Both the position numbers and the translations under genes were made by a program. This document shows positions 20,314-32,900 of a DNA stretch of 64,000 bases, piece after piece (position 1 is the stretch's first letter; each line of letters begins with the position of its first letter). Location of the stretch: assembly GCA_900660155.1 (NCBI GenBank), contig CABFPE010000200.1, positions 1,031,698 to 1,095,697 on the forward strand, in the 5' to 3' direction. Below the pieces are notes generated by a model. The model ran no database searches. It saw only the letters and a list, made by a program, of their open reading frames with translations, and was not told the origin of the DNA. The stretch is from Hofstenia miamia. Lineage: Eukaryota > Xenacoelomorpha > Acoela > Hofsteniidae.

Positions 20314-21335
20314 TTACTATAATTCAAAGCTTAGTAAACTTAATTTACAACTTAAATGTTATAAATGTACGACCTCTAAGTATGCTCGGATTAACGTGAA
20401 ATTTTGCATTATTCATTATTACTATAAATAGGGCTAGGGCAAACCCGTTCTGATAGATTTCTTGAATGCAACTGGGCTAGGCCAGACTATTGAGAATTGA
20501 CATTTTCTTAGGCCACTCTTCAATGTTCATTTTGACCTGTGCTGGGTTGGACGCTTTTGGAATTTTAGTTGGCCTGAACAGAGATTTGACAAAATTTCAA
20601 AACAATTTAATATTCTCGGCAGAACTACCAATCTCGTTGTTTGCATTTTTTAAAGTATGTTTGCACATTACTGAATTTGTTTTCAGTTTAACTGAAAAAT
20701 GAAGTCCATCACCTAAATGAAACTGTTAAATTATTAAGTTATATTGAATTTTTAAATTCAATACAATTGAGAAAACCTCTTGCTCGCCTTAGCAAAGCCA
20801 AAGCATTTCTCAAGGTCACATAGAGCTTGATGATATTAAACTCCAAATTATTAATTGGGACTACTTAGATTTACTATTGTAGCTCTACAAATATCAGTGA
20901 ATGTTTTAAGTAGAGCACTAAAAAATAGAAAGGTTGAATTAAAGGTTTGAACGTCAAATTGAAGTCACTTTTGGGCATTGACAAATTATATCATTTCTTG
21001 AAACTCTAACCTCTGATTCTTAAGGGTTGAATGCCACTGCTAAAAACATACATTACCCAACAATCCAAGGCTAATTTAGTTTAAAGAGAATATTTTTTCA
21101 GTTACAAGTTCATTATTCATCATAATTTTTATTTTTCTTAAGTATTTCGAATATCAATTAAAACATTGGGTTGCAGGCAGGCCTGGCACAATTACTCCCT
21201 CAAAAATCCAGCACAATCTGGACCCGACCCAAGTTAAGGTCGAACTCTAGTATCGCCATTTCATCGTTTCACTAAAGAAACAATGCGTGTAATCTTATTA
21301 ATAATATACTATGTCTACTAATAATGCATTAATTT
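20314..21335. other. Unassigned AT-rich stretch
   Basis: About 1 kb with no recognised gene. A 70-codon ORF at 20490-20702 (MRIDIFLGHSSMFILTCAGL) has no support as a gene. The last 150 bp precede a LINE fragment. Confidence 0.5.
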
Positions 21336-21339
21336 TTGT

Positions 21340-22390
21340 TTTAGACGATTGGAGAAATCACATAAAAAAGATAGTATTTACGTCTTATCATTAGATCTAT
21401 CTAAAGCATTTAATTCAATTGATCATGAAATACTAATTAAAAATTAAAACATATATACAACTTTAATGAATATGCAACCAAGTTATTTACCTCATATTTA
21501 ACTAATAGAAAACAATACGTAAAAGTAAACAATGAAATCCCTAATAAACTAATAATAAAGGAATACCTCAAGGCTCAGGTCTAGGGCCATTAATATTCAA
21601 TCTTTATGTTAATGACATAAAATGTGTCCAATATGCTGATGACACCCTGCTGTATTCAATCAACCATTGTGATTTATTAAGCGCACTACAAACTGCAATA
21701 TTATACTTTGAAGAAAATATAATGAAGTTAAATGTTGAAAAGACTAAATTTATGGGATTAAATATTTCTAACAAGACAGAAAAATTAATGTTAAAAATAA
21801 ACAATAATATTATAAAAGAAAAGACAAAAATTAAATATTTAGGAATATTCTTTGACAATAAGTTAGCGTTTGAAATTGAAGTCAATAAAATAATACAGAA
21901 AATGATACAATGAATCAAAACACTAACTAAAATTCAAAAATTCATACCTATAAATTGGAAAATTACTCTAATAAAATCATATATATATTCAGCCTGTTTA
22001 TTAACAACTCTCCATAAAAGAATGAAGATCAAACTGGAAAGAATTTTCAATTGGAGTGTCAACACCATCTGTGAAAGAAGAAATTAAGCTACAATCAAAG
22101 AAGATAACTACATATTTTCATTAGAATACCTACAAAAACTAAGATCTCTAGAAGTATTTTTCAAATTGAAGGCAAGAAACAAAATACCAACTGAAATACA
22201 TTTAAGAACAAATTCTTATAGAAAACTTAAATTTAAGAAAAATATGATGAACTCTTACTAATTTTTGTATTGACTTATGGGTTTTGCAAGAATTCTTGGA
22301 ATTTACGGCCATGTGCTCATTGCATAGTGTTGATCATTTCCAACCAGCTATATTTGCTTTGATTTATGCTTTGAATAGAATAGAATATAG
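21340..22390 (+). mobile_element. 5'-truncated LINE copy G (RT to 3' end)
   Basis: Plus-strand RT domain with few breaks: SLDLSKAFNSIDHEI, GIPQGSGLGPL, NLYVND, active site QYADDTLLYS near 21632-21655, then KYLGIFFDNKLAFEIEV and a C-terminal region rich in Lys. The 3' end carries a pentamer-like tail GAATAGAATAGAATA near 22371-22386. The 5' end begins inside RT near 21340, the usual result of incomplete reverse transcription. This RT is distinct from copies A and D. Confidence 0.8.
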
Positions 22391-22395
22391 CACCT

Positions 22396-23440
22396 CAATA
22401 AAAGCTCGTAATGTTCAAATAAATGTGTCAATAACATAAAATACATAAAAAAATGTTTCAGAATTTACAGTTTACTCAATATATTGCAAATTAATTAAAC
22501 TTTTAAAAATCTGAACCCTTACATTATGTAGACCGATTTTAGGGACATACTGCTTACGGAGGTCTTTATATTTTGCGCAATTTGTAATCTCTTATACACA
22601 TCTTTGGTTTGTTATTCCATAGTTCAAATGTTGATTTCAAGAAAATGTTTCTAAATCTTCATTTTACTGAATTTATAAATCGTAGTTTACTGCTTTAATG
22701 TGAAAGCTGGTTTGAGATATCCTAAAATTGTATTAATGAATTCGTAGTCGAGTAATTATCATTATAAATGTTTGCTGCCCATTTAATTTGAGTCGATTAT
22801 ATTTATTAATGAGTGGTTTATGTTAATAAATAAAACATTCCAGTAATTATGACTTAATACTAGAGAGCTAGCCAACATTTACTTTATTTTGGGATTTACA
22901 ACCTTCTTTCACGTAAAAAAGTTTTAATTTCCGTTGCCATTCTACGTAATACTATGCATGTGTGATTTGAATAGCTCAATTTGGTACAGATTGTTACTCC
23001 AAAATTTAAATTTGTGATCGACTATCATTATGAAAGGGGGACATAGCACAGATTTTCTGTTTTAGTGGCATTTACGTTTAAATTAATCAGGTTAACATAG
23101 CTTAACAGTTGAGATTGTTTTCTAATTTATCAAATGACGTTTCTATTTCATTATCATGTGCATATATACTAGCACTTTATTAAATGTATACTATTAGAAT
23201 CAAAACAAATGTTTTTAAGAATCAAACCATGATCAATGGAATCAAATGTTTTGGGCAAATCGATAGAAGCAAGTGTAACAATATTGTTATTATCAAGATA
23301 AGAACAGTAGACTTGGAAATTAAATGATGGCGCGAATCTGATTTTGTCAAATATAAACAATGATAAAATCCTGAATTTTCTGTTAGTTTGTTAGCAAGAT
23401 TTCTGTTTGCCTATTAAATGATTTTAAATTTGATCGAAAA
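22396..23440 (-). mobile_element. CR1-type LINE copy H, 3' fragment
   Basis: Minus strand. 22396-22800 aligns with 14402-14950 of copy E (shared CACCTCAA, CAATAACA-TAAAATAC and the stretch around TTTTAGGGA), so it is the 3' end of the same family. 23169-23360 encodes an RT palm scrap (ASIDLPKTFDSIDHGLILKN). The YADD block is missing between them. Heavily decayed. Confidence 0.65.
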
Positions 23441-24925
23441 TTGAGTGGACGTGCAAACATTTGCATGCATTTTGTAAATGATGGGACACTTCAATCATCA
23501 TTTGGAAGAAAGAAATCATGTGTAAAAAAAGGAAAATATTAACTTTTTCTAATTCTATTAACAAACATAGATGAGTCAAATTTACTTTTTATATAATTAA
23601 ACTTACAATCTATGCACAGTCGAACATTGAGAATTTTTGAAGGTAATTGTGGGCTTAATTAAAAGAGAAGCTTGCTGATGTGTATCGCTCGCAGAATATA
23701 TACAAAAGCACATGAAATATATACACAACATTAATAAAAACACTTTTCTTAGCTTTCATCAATGATTTTATTGGGTAACTGAACATTCACCCCTCACCAT
23801 AACCCTAATTCTATCCACGATTGAGTTAAATTTTTTAAGCAATTAATCTCTTTTCTGGTACATCAATCTAAATTTTGAAATTCTAATTAAAAATATTTAA
23901 GGCAATATCATCGATTTAACTTTAAACAATCTACTTTCAAAACTAAATTTATCAAAATAACAATGTGAAATAAATTGCTCATTAATGCATAATATAACAC
24001 TCTTATCAACATTGTTTTTCCCAAACAAACAGGTGCTTAGCAAAAGTTGTGTTTTAAAACTTCGGTTAGCAATAAAAAATTTTTGATCTACATTAAAATT
24101 ATTTAAATTTCTCTCAGATCACAAATAGATATTTGATTGGCAAAAATATGCGTTTTACATTGCATAAATCCAAAATAACTAAAAAACACGATCAAGAATA
24201 TCAAGCCTCTATTCTTAGTTCCTTACACACTTTGCCATACATTTTATGTAGAATTTCGGCATAGACAAATGAAAATACTGATTCTAAAAATAAAAAATTC
24301 CTATTTAAGATGTTTTTATGTTTCAGCATATTGATAATCTTGTACATCAATACTGCTAGTTTACATTATTCTATTAGATTTATTATAGTTGTAATACATA
24401 ACCGTAGGCGATTATGAAATGACACATGTAATAAGTGGGAATAAAACAAAATTCAACAATTTTTCAATATTGGGGTGCCAAGAAAACTTTGAAGGTGCCA
24501 ATGTTACAAAAAATTATAATATGAAGAGATGAAGTTATTTATAAGGTAAAATCTAGAAATTGTATTGCGTGAATTGACTCACAATATGGCTGGATTTGAA
24601 TAGCTACATGTACATGCACTTCGTAATTATAATGTTCAGAAATGAAACTTGAAATTATTGAAAGCCAAATCTGCAGTAAAAAATTTTTTGCAAAATTCTG
24701 CTTAAACATTCCAATTGAATTCATATTATCTTGGCCAATGATACATGGCTCTTTTATCTAAGGAAAGACTTGTATTCAGTCAACCACTTCTGTTCATGGT
24801 ATTCCTAGTTTCTTACTCACTGCTCTATCATTTTCATATGTTGCATAGCAACGTTGTTCAATACTCGCAAGGTTGTTTGGATAAATGGTCAAGGATGTTG
24901 TTATTGAGTAGATATATGTTGTTAT
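23441..24925. other. AT-rich region, nothing recognised
   Basis: No coding similarity or structural repeat that I can support on either strand. Short ORFs (24539-24724, 24745-24972) look like chance. Confidence 0.5.
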
Positions 24926-25640
24926 TGAGATGTACACAAGATTCGTACACAATTCAGTTGTTGATTTCCTAACAAAAAATTGTTCTCACTATAAGTTAAA
25001 TTTTAATGACACCCAAATAGATCAAGTGGACAATTTTAAATATTTTGGAATTACATTTGATTCATTACTTACTTTTCAAAAGCAATTTAATATCATCAGT
25101 AAGAGAATGTCTATCTCAATTAAAGCACTCAGCAGGTAACCTACAAAAGCTAAAATTCAATTGATACATGTTATAGTCTTACGTCATTTTTATTATGGTA
25201 ATGTACTTTATACGGATGTGAATGAACATTTTATTAAGAAAATTATTATACAGTTGAAATCGTCAATGAAGCTTGCAAAAAAACTTTTGGTCTAATATAA
25301 TGAATACTAAAAATTGAGTAAAACTTCATAAATCCTCAATGCCTAATTCATATAAATGTATTAACATTGTATAGGATCGTACGCAATATTAGCCCCTACA
25401 ATAAGATAAATGTTACTAATCTCGGTAAAATGATACATCTAAACACACGCACTAGAAATATGAAATCAATTCTTTGTAAAAAGAAAATTATGAAAAACTC
25501 ATTCATTAATTCCTCTATAAAACTTTGGAATGATCTACCTAGAGAATTATTGAAACATTGAAGATATTTGAAAAAGCGTCAAGCGATATTTCTAGAAAAG
25601 AGATAATTGAATTCAAATGGAGGGGTTTTAAATTTTATAA
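24926..25640 (+). mobile_element. LINE copy I, RT C-terminal fragment
   Basis: Plus strand. 24930-25139 gives QVDNFKYFGITFDSLLTFQ followed by KRMSISIKALSR, the RT thumb region. 25150-25290 continues in other frames (HVIVLRHFYYGNVLY). 25367-25561 gives HLNTRTRNMKSI and NSSIKLWNDLPREL, the C-terminal end. No catalytic palm remains. Confidence 0.75.
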
Positions 25641-26938
25641 CCCAGATTATTCAACTAACAAAAATTAAAACGCCATTACCCAAGAGCAAAATGTTTATCT
25701 TGTAATGTTTTTTGTTGTAGGTTTTTGACGATTGCAGAGTTGCTATTAGTATATGATATATTGCTAACGTAACCTCTGAATATAGATTTTTTTCTTCTAT
25801 CGGAATTTGATCTCCAAATATCGTAAAATATTTGAACAATTATAATTTTTAACATTGCATGAGTTCTTTCGGCAAACGTTTATTGCCCATTTTAAATATG
25901 TGAGAAGCTTTTTAATTAAAACCACTTAAATCTGAAATAGGACACTTCAATAAATTAGGTGAATTTTGACAAGCGCATGAAAAATTTCAATAATAAATTA
26001 TGGTGCTAGTGGTATTTTTGTGAAATATGAGTCAGTCGTTTAATACTACATGCCCTTCATCCGAGGAATACGAAAATTTTCACCCCAAAGTTATATTTAA
26101 AATCCATCAACATCCTATAATCTAAGTGTGTGTTTCGTAATGGGTAGATCATCCAAGACAATTTTATTAATTGCGTGAAAAACTAAGTCTAATGTATCAT
26201 ATTATTAGATATAATTAGAGCATTCAATTAAAAATTGACAAAAAGATGTTCATTAAACATTTAACTAAAATTTACAACACTTAAAAATCGTCTAAAATTT
26301 AAGGAAAATATAGAATTACAAATTTTCCTTTCTATTGATTATTCCAATGAAATGAACTAACAAATCATTCACATGTTTAGGTAAATTTTTGAAGCAATTT
26401 TCTTGTCGAGTGCCAGATGATTCAATCGGCTTGAAAGAGTTTTAGCGTCTTGAGAACCAGGTTGCAGCTGAAAAGAGCAGGCAGCCCTATCAATACAGAC
26501 TTGTTTATTGGGACCACATCAATAATCCTCTAAATATGTGATGACGTCTTCTTTAAATATAATTGGTACACTTTGTTTAATCTGTTGACTCCAACCAACT
26601 CACTTAGGAGCAGTTAAATATTATTATTGACACCCGTTTCTTTGCATTTCTGTCATATTGTTTCCTTTTAGGATATGCCACCCAATTACCCAACTGCAAC
26701 ACAATATTGTAAGTGACATCAAAGCACAATTCTTGTTCTAATAGAAGATTGAAATTTGGTTTACACCATTCTACAAAAATAAAAAAATTATATTTAAATA
26801 ACTAGGAAATATAATTCGTATAATATCACACTGAAACCTAATATATACAAAAAAATAACTTGTGCTATCAATTCAAATATATCTATGTTCTATTTATTTT
26901 CGCATTACATACTTGCTGTTATATATGCAATACATTTG
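25641..26938. other. AT-rich region, nothing recognised
   Basis: About 1.3 kb with no gene, inverted repeat or known transposon end that I can support. Confidence 0.5.
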
Positions 26939-26967
26939 TTTATATATATATATATATATATATATAT
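26939..26967. repeat. (TA)n microsatellite
   Basis: About 14 TA units directly abutting the hAT-like end at 26968. Confidence 0.95.
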
Positions 26968-27000
26968 CAATGGCGTGCCCAGAGGGGGGAACATTAAATA
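26968..27000. mobile_element. hAT-like terminal sequence (left)
   Basis: CAATGGCGTGCCCAGAGGGG resembles hAT ends of the CAGTGGCGTGCCCA kind. A matching inverted end, CAGTGGCGTGCCCAAAATTT when read on the minus strand, lies at 32376-32393. The two could be ends of one 5.4-kb element with later insertions, but no hAT transposase is visible between them. Confidence 0.45.
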
Positions 27001-27842
27001 GAATTAATATATTAACAAAAACTATAGACTTTGATTAATCACATAATGTATAAATCATTTGTAAATACTAAGCTGTATTGTAAGCTACATTATGTCTATT
27101 ATGATTAAATAAATTAATCTTTTCCCACTCTCGAGAATCTAAGCCCGAATGGAAATGAATGATTATGACGGGCTACTGACTAATATATATTAACCACTAA
27201 AGGCCTCAATTTTGCGATGCATTTCCTTCTTTTCGATTAAAAGTTTATGTTTTCAGGTACTTCAAAAACAAAAATAATTTTTATCACACATTTTCAACAT
27301 AATACGGAAGCACAATTAACCAAAGATGAGTAAAAATCAAAGGATTTCCAAATTTCCTAATAGGCTCAAAGAAAATTTTTCGAAAATATTGACAAAACAG
27401 TTTGTGACTTTAGAAATACCATTGGCTGTTCGGAACTAACTTGGCAATCATAAATATAATATCATTATTATAAATTTATTCAATGAATATCGCATATTAA
27501 AACAAGAAGTGTAATCAAGCGTGTAAGCAGAATTTTAATCTTGCGAGTGCAAAACAAATATTTAAGGGTGCAAGCTTAAACTAGACAATGATGACGATTT
27601 CTTATTTTACGTCAGTCATTCATTGGTGATATGAGAGACACTTGGTATGTATTTACGTAATGAAAGAATATAGTGTAAATGAAAAACTAAGAGAGCTTAG
27701 TTATATAAGAATCCGTAACAAAAACACAAACAAACAATAATATAATAATATTATCATTAACAAGTTTTTTAGCAAAATTTGAGGTGTTTTTTCAAACAAA
27801 TTTACAATTTAGTAACATCTATTTCAAATAATAAGAGATATA

Positions 27843-29095
27843 CGAGGGGTGATCAATAATTCTGGAACCAGTATGTCTCTATTGAATAAATGAACTGGAA
27901 TCAAGTAGATATTTCTGTCGTGCTTCAATCGATATCTGAGCTAAGTTCACGCATAATAATATAAGTAGTCGCCGCCGTTCACAATCAGTCTCACAAGTTA
28001 CACTGGTTTTACACTCTGAATGGAGCCATCAAAAGACAACTTTCGCTTCTACATTTTTAGACGTATGAAACTGGGTTTGAAGGCGAAGGAAATTCATCGC
28101 GAGTTAGCAGACGTCTTCCCAGAAAGTTTACCTTCATTTGACACTGTTGCGCGATGGATCCGACACTTCAACGATGGTAGGGACTCTTTGGAAGATGAGG
28201 AACGCTTGAGCGAGTCCATTGTGACTAAAGGTCGGGCATCACACTGAGATTTCTTGCTGCTGAGTTGTCCATAAGTTATGGAAGTGCCTACAGCATCATC
28301 CATGACGAATTAAAGATGACCAAGCGCTGCGCACGGTGGACACCGCACATGCTCACAGATTATCAGGGGCACAAAGAGTCCAGATTTGCCGCCGGTGGCT
28401 TGAAATGTTTTCGGAAAATGGACCGAAGCGACTCTCCGATGTTGTGACAGGAGATCAGTGCTGGTTCTCCTTTTTCACAATGGCCGACAAGTCCTCCAAC
28501 ATGGTCAGGCTGACTGAAAATGACCCACCACCTCAGGTTTTGAAGACGAGTTTTCGCCGCAGGAAGAGGATGTTCACCATCTTCAACACCCAAGATGTCG
28601 TGGCTCTTGATATTCTACCTGAGAAGTCAACAATCAATGCCGGGTACTACACCAACACTGTTTTGCCCTAGGTTCTCCGCAACAGGACTGAAACTGCAAG
28701 AACCCAAAGTGGATCCCATCACGACAAGGAAGCACCCCACACTGCAGCCACAACTGTGTTTTATCTGGAGGAGTAAGGAGTACAGCTGCTTCCACTCCCA
28801 CCTTACTCCCCGGACTTGGCTCCTTGCGACTTTTGGTTATTTCCAAAAGTCAAAAAAACCATTTCTGGAAGGCCGTTTTCAAGGATTCAAGACTTGGCGA
28901 GAGCGGTTTGTTCAGAACTGCGGAGCATACCTACTTCGGAGTACCATGGATGCTTCCAGAGTTGGAAGATGCGAATGCACCGGTGCATAGATAGTGACGG
29001 AAAGTACTATGAAGGAATGTAACCATTGATTTTTCAACTTTGTAATTTTTCTTTAAATAAATGAATTGGTTGCAAAACTTTTTGATCACCCCTCG
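27843..29095 (+). mobile_element. mariner transposon, full length, broken transposase
   Basis: 1253 bp between TA dinucleotides with inverted ends CGAGGGGTGATCA-A and T-TGATCACCCCTCG. The transposase reads on the plus strand in several frames: N-terminal HTH region (28020-28230, MEPSKDNFRFYIF, GLKAKEIHRELADVFPES, VARWIRHFNDGR), second HTH (SISYGSAYSIIHDELKMTKR), catalytic core with GDQCWFSFFT (usually GDE), HHDKEAPHTA and YSPDLAPCDFWLFPKVKK, ending at TGA/TAA near 29020. The HDK aspartate and the PCDF aspartate fit a D34D mariner. Confidence 0.9.
28020..29022 (+). pseudogene. mariner transposase, frameshifted
   Basis: Begins at ATG 28020. 28020-28247 encodes the paired-type DNA-binding region; compared with the copy at 34222 it lacks part of the linker (RPCSSLTKDIFARAKA is deleted after EERL). 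28336-28671 carries the start of the DDD core (RRWLEMFSENGPKRLSDVV, then NDPPPQVLKTSFRRRKRMF). The C-terminal third (28680-29022) includes APCDFWLFPKVKKTISGRPF and ends KYYEGM. A typical mariner transposase is about 345 residues; here the frame is broken at least three times. Confidence 0.85.
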
Positions 29096-29195
29096 TATTG
29101 TACAGTCCATGGCTGTCTTCTAAATAATTAACAAGGGGATCTAAATTTGAGTACATTATTTACACATTACATTTTGACCAAATTTAAATTCTCAA

Positions 29196-29400
29196 CATAT
29201 AAAATACAAAACTCCAAACAGGACTCTAACGTTAACAAGAGGCATAGATGATGTCGCTTTATTCTTTACCGCATTAACAGTCAAGAAAACAAGAAAAGCC
29301 NACATATAAAATACAAAACTCCAAACAGGACTCTAACGTTAACAAGAGGCATAGATGATGTCGCATTAACAGTCAAGAAAACAAGAAAAGCCTTTCAGTA
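29196..29400. other. Contig join (n at 29301) with duplicated flank
   Basis: ACATATAAAATACAAAACTC and the following 90 bases occur both before and after the n, with a short indel (TTTATTCTTTACC present only in the first). An unmerged overlap between allelic contigs. Confidence 0.8.
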
Positions 29401-29822
29401 GTTACAAAAGTGAGAAGGTAAGTTACAATAAGCTCATAAACTTTATGCATAGTTTCAAAAACGTCTTTGTCTAAAAGCACCATCATTTGAAGGACATCTT
29501 CAAAATCTGTACAAATTACGTAAAACCTATTTTTCGAATAGTTGCAATCAACAAACATATAATTTAATGTTATATTTTTCAGCTACCTTTCTGAGTAAGT
29601 CACTTTTTGATATAAACTATTTTAGTTTGTGATTCAAGAGTTTCGATAATTTCATAAAATTATTAGGTAATTGTTGAAAAGAGCATCAAGCTAACCAATA
29701 TAGGAGTCAGAACTTCAAAATTGATATGTTTACAATCTAGGGAAAACACGTTAAAATTCAAATCAACAGCAAAATCACAATGAAAATTTCATTCAACATG
29801 GTTTCGTTTACAAAATTATTTT
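29401..29822. other. AT-rich region, nothing recognised
   Basis: No gene supported; a 61-codon minus-strand ORF at 29373-29558 looks like chance. Confidence 0.5.
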
Positions 29823-29823
29823 T

Positions 29824-30053
29824 AGTGGCTATGTCACCATTTAATTTCTTTAATTTGACAAAATCTAGCATAATAATTGTTTATGAAATTAAAAGTATAG
29901 ACAACTGAAATCCTTTGCTTGCGCATGAAGCCATATCCTTATTACCCCCGCCAAAGTGGTTATGTTTTTGGTAGCGTTGGTTTGTTTGTTTGTCTGTTAG
30001 CAATTTTACGGAAAAAGTAAAGGATGGATTGACCTCAAATTTTCACCAGAGGT
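29824..30053. repeat. First copy of a 229-bp stretch repeated at 30489-30717
   Basis: Identical by eye to 30489-30717, including ACCCCCGCCAAAGTGG and GTAGCGTTGG. It stops at the n at 30054. Probably the second haplotype or an overlapping contig rather than a real duplication. Confidence 0.8.
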
Positions 30054-30054
30054 N

Positions 30055-30310
30055 TCCCATCACGACAAGGAAGCACCCCACACTGCAGCCACAACTGTGT
30101 TTTATCTGGAGGAGTAAGGAGTACAGCTGCTTCCACTCCCACCTTACTCCCCGGACTTGGCTCCTTGCGACTTTTGGTTATTTCCAAAAGTCAAAAAAAC
30201 CATTTCTGGAAGGCCGTTTTCAAGGATTCAAGACTTGGCGAGAGCGGTTTGTTCAGAACTGCGGAGCATACCTACTTCGGAGTACCATGGATGCTTCCAG
30301 AGTTGGAAGA
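30055..30310 (+). mobile_element. mariner 3' transposase fragment between two n joins
   Basis: Matches 28712-28967 of the full mariner without visible differences (core of APCDFWLFPKVKK) and is bounded by n at 30054 and n at 30311. It has no element end. Most likely a misplaced contig piece rather than an insertion. Confidence 0.75.
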
Positions 30311-30606
30311 NACATATAATGGTCAGGTGTAACATAATGGTCTGTTGTAACACATTTTTTTCAAGTATATATAAAAAAATTTTTTTCGTGAATTTTCTTT
30401 CATTTCATGTTGATTTGAATTGTTTACCATTGAGAAACGGCCTCACAATTCAATTCCTTATTAAAAAACTGCCACAAAATTAATCACACGTGGCTATGTC
30501 ACCATTTAATTTCTTTAATTTGACAAAATCTAGCATAATAATTGTTTATGAAATTAAAAGTATAGACAACTGAAATCCTTTGCTTGCGCATGAAGCCATA
30601 TCCTTA

Positions 30607-30812
30607 TTACCCCCGCCAAAGTGGTTATGTTTTTGGTAGCGTTGGTTTGTTTGTTTGTCTGTTAGCAATTTTACGGAAAAAGTAAAGGATGGATTGACCT
30701 CAAATTTTCACCAGAGGTGCGTCTCCGCCCAAGGAGGAATCCATTAAATTTTGATGCTGATCCGGGGACACAAGCTGCGTGGCGGAGGTCTGCGCTCTCC
30801 GAGTGCTTTTCT
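30607..30812. repeat. GC-richer interspersed repeat
   Basis: Runs from ACCCCCGCCAAAGTGG to GTGCTTTTCTAGTTG with CCCAAGGAGGAATCC and GCGGAGGTCTGCGCTCTCCG inside, much less AT-rich than its surroundings. It resembles an interspersed repeat I associate with several invertebrate genomes. Its first half is also at 29943-30053. Confidence 0.5.
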
Positions 30813-31158
30813 AGTTGCATATTTGATTTAAAATCTCAAGTGCTATAATACTAGATCGAGCATCACAAGGGTCTTGTAGAATACTTAATTCTTCTAATAT
30901 AACTTGAAAAATTGTAAAAAAGAAGAACATGTCTCTGATCTGAACATACAACGTATATCATTTGCTTTCTATCTTGTCTTAGTATCCGAAGTGACAATAA
31001 AGAGTAATGAGCAAGGAAAACATATCACTATGAAACTAACTCTATAAGATAAATTTTTTGAAAATGCAGCTTTGTATCACAAGTGAGTTATCTTTCATAG
31101 CATGAACAGTCTTACTCTTTTGAAATTATATAATTTAAAAACATCAAAGGACACTAAG

Positions 31159-31215
31159 AAAGGGAGGTTGTTGTGCTGCATTATTAAATAATTTACATTC
31201 TAATATGATGTGTCC
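31159..31215. repeat. 57-bp stretch repeated at 32063-32119
   Basis: AAGAAAGGGAGGTTGTTGTG and the following bases to ATGATGTGTCC are identical in both places. At 32062 the copy is joined directly to the first 20 bases of the mariner-derived element end (TGTACAGTCTGTTTAATAAG), so 32062 is a suspected misjoin without an n. Confidence 0.7.
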
Positions 31216-32375
31216 GCTTTTTCACAATTTGTGTTTGCAATGAGGTACTGCAATGCTGTTTTCAAATTCATATGAATTCAAATCAAATAAATTAGTAGCA
31301 GCCGTAAGTGCAATATCACAATACCGTACCATTTTCTATGAGTGCCCAGTTTGGGTCAAATAAGGTTTTCGTGTTTTTGAAGGCATATTAAATGAGATAG
31401 TGTTATTTTGGCAGTGAAAAACTGCGTCAATAAAATTAAAACTAATGAAGAATTAAGTTTCCAAGCAGGGTCTACTTTAATAATTGAAACAGATAGCGAC
31501 TAAAAAAGTGCGAATATTAACACATATTTTTGGAGATTTTTAGAAATAAAGAACTGACATATCTACCAACCAAAAACTAATGCCATGCAGAATAGTTGAA
31601 ACCCTACAAAATGTAATAAACAGCTGTCCACAGGAAACATCTTCAAAAGCCCACAAAATCAAAAATATTGAAGCGTTTTTTTCAATGTATGAACATAAGG
31701 AAATAATTGACAAGGATATTTAAATAAAAATATATAAATAGAGCTTAACTAAAAACGTCAAGCATCAGGTTTTACAAAGGACCATTATATGTTGAACATT
31801 ACAACTGATCATTACATGTGAAAGTAGTGAAGAATTAAAAATTTTGAAAAAATAAAAAATTTATTTATTTTATTATCAGAAGAGGCATTATTCGATATGC
31901 TTACATGCATGAGAAAAAAAGTTTTAGTAAAAAAGAGAAACATACCTGGTCCGTTGTAACCTTAAGAAATGGACTTTGCTGGTCGGTTGTAATCCAAACT
32001 CCCGATTAGTACGGTACAACTGGCTATTATATGTATGTACTGTACAGTCTGTTTAATAAGTAAGAAAGGGAGGTTGTTGTGCTGCATTATTAAATAATTT
32101 ACATTCTAATATGATGTGTCCCCCTTTCACCCCTCTGGCTTCACCACCGTGTGGAATATTGAGACGCGACGACGCTCCTTCTCCACGGATTTTGGTGAAT
32201 CGCAAAACATGTAAGCTCAAGGTGATACATTAACACATTAACAGTGTGGAAATCAAACTTTGCTATTTTATAATAGCTTATTTGAATTATATGTACCCTG
32301 CCCCACTGGTTTTTGGCTGGTCAGGTTCCTGTAGATTAAGATAATAAGTTTATAAATCATTGCAAAATTTGAACT

Positions 32376-32393
32376 CCAATAAAAAATTTTGGG
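32376..32393. mobile_element. hAT-like terminal sequence (right, inverted)
   Basis: AAAATTTTGGGCACGCCACTG is the inverse complement of a CAGTGGCGTGCCCA end. Flanks: ATATATAT before the left end (26968) and ATACATAA after this one, an imperfect 8-bp match. Pairing with the left end is possible but unproven. Confidence 0.4.
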
Positions 32394-32499
32394 CACGCCA
32401 CTGATACATAATAATAATAAATCAATTTAGATTTAGACAGCCATAATACATGTACAACACTAACATTTCAAGGCTAAATGAAAAAACAAAAAAAACAAA

Positions 32500-32860
32500 A
32501 GAACTGTTATTCACTATTTGTGTATTTATCGATTTAAGGAAAGATCTTCATTCCATTGATTATAAATTTTAAAAATTATGTAAGCAATCGTTATAAATAC
32601 ATGTTTGCGAATTCTACATCTTCTAAACTTGAAAAGGTGTCGCGTGGTGTACCACACGGCTCCATTTTAGGACCTCTAATGAATAGTATGTTGTAGCAAA
32701 ATAAATCCAATCCGATTTAAACATTAAATGAACGACTTTGGTACAATAAATTGACACTAAATAGTAAAAAACTGCGTTTGTAAACTGCTTCAGATATACC
32801 CAATCTTAAAATAACTCATTGTTGCAGACTCCTGTAAAAATCTAGGATAAATTATGAATA
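32500..32860 (+). mobile_element. LINE copy J, short RT fragment
   Basis: Plus strand, three frames: FIDLRKDLHSIDYKF (palm, normally DLSKAFDSIDH), then KLEKVSRGVPHGSILGPL (normally GVPQGS) and a short downstream piece. No YADD. Old and truncated at both ends. Confidence 0.65.
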
Positions 32861-32861
32861 C

Positions 32862-32898
<37 letters not shown>
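32862..32898. repeat. (TA)n microsatellite
   Basis: About 18 TA units. Confidence 0.95.

Positions 32899-32900
<2 letters not shown>

Larger units (their letters stand above)
30312..32035. mobile_element. Putative DNA transposon with repeated subterminal motifs
   Basis: Begins ACATATAATGGTCAGGTGTA and ends, read inverted, ACATATAATAGCCAGTTGTA. The core ATGGTC-GTTGTAAC recurs at 30312-30332, 30333-30352, 31769-31792 (inverted), 31798-31819 (inverted), 31941-31960, 31976-31994 and 32014-32034 (inverted). Motif clusters near both ends are typical of transposase binding sites. No transposase is visible; the left boundary is obscured by the n at 30311 and a further join near 30488. Confidence 0.45.
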
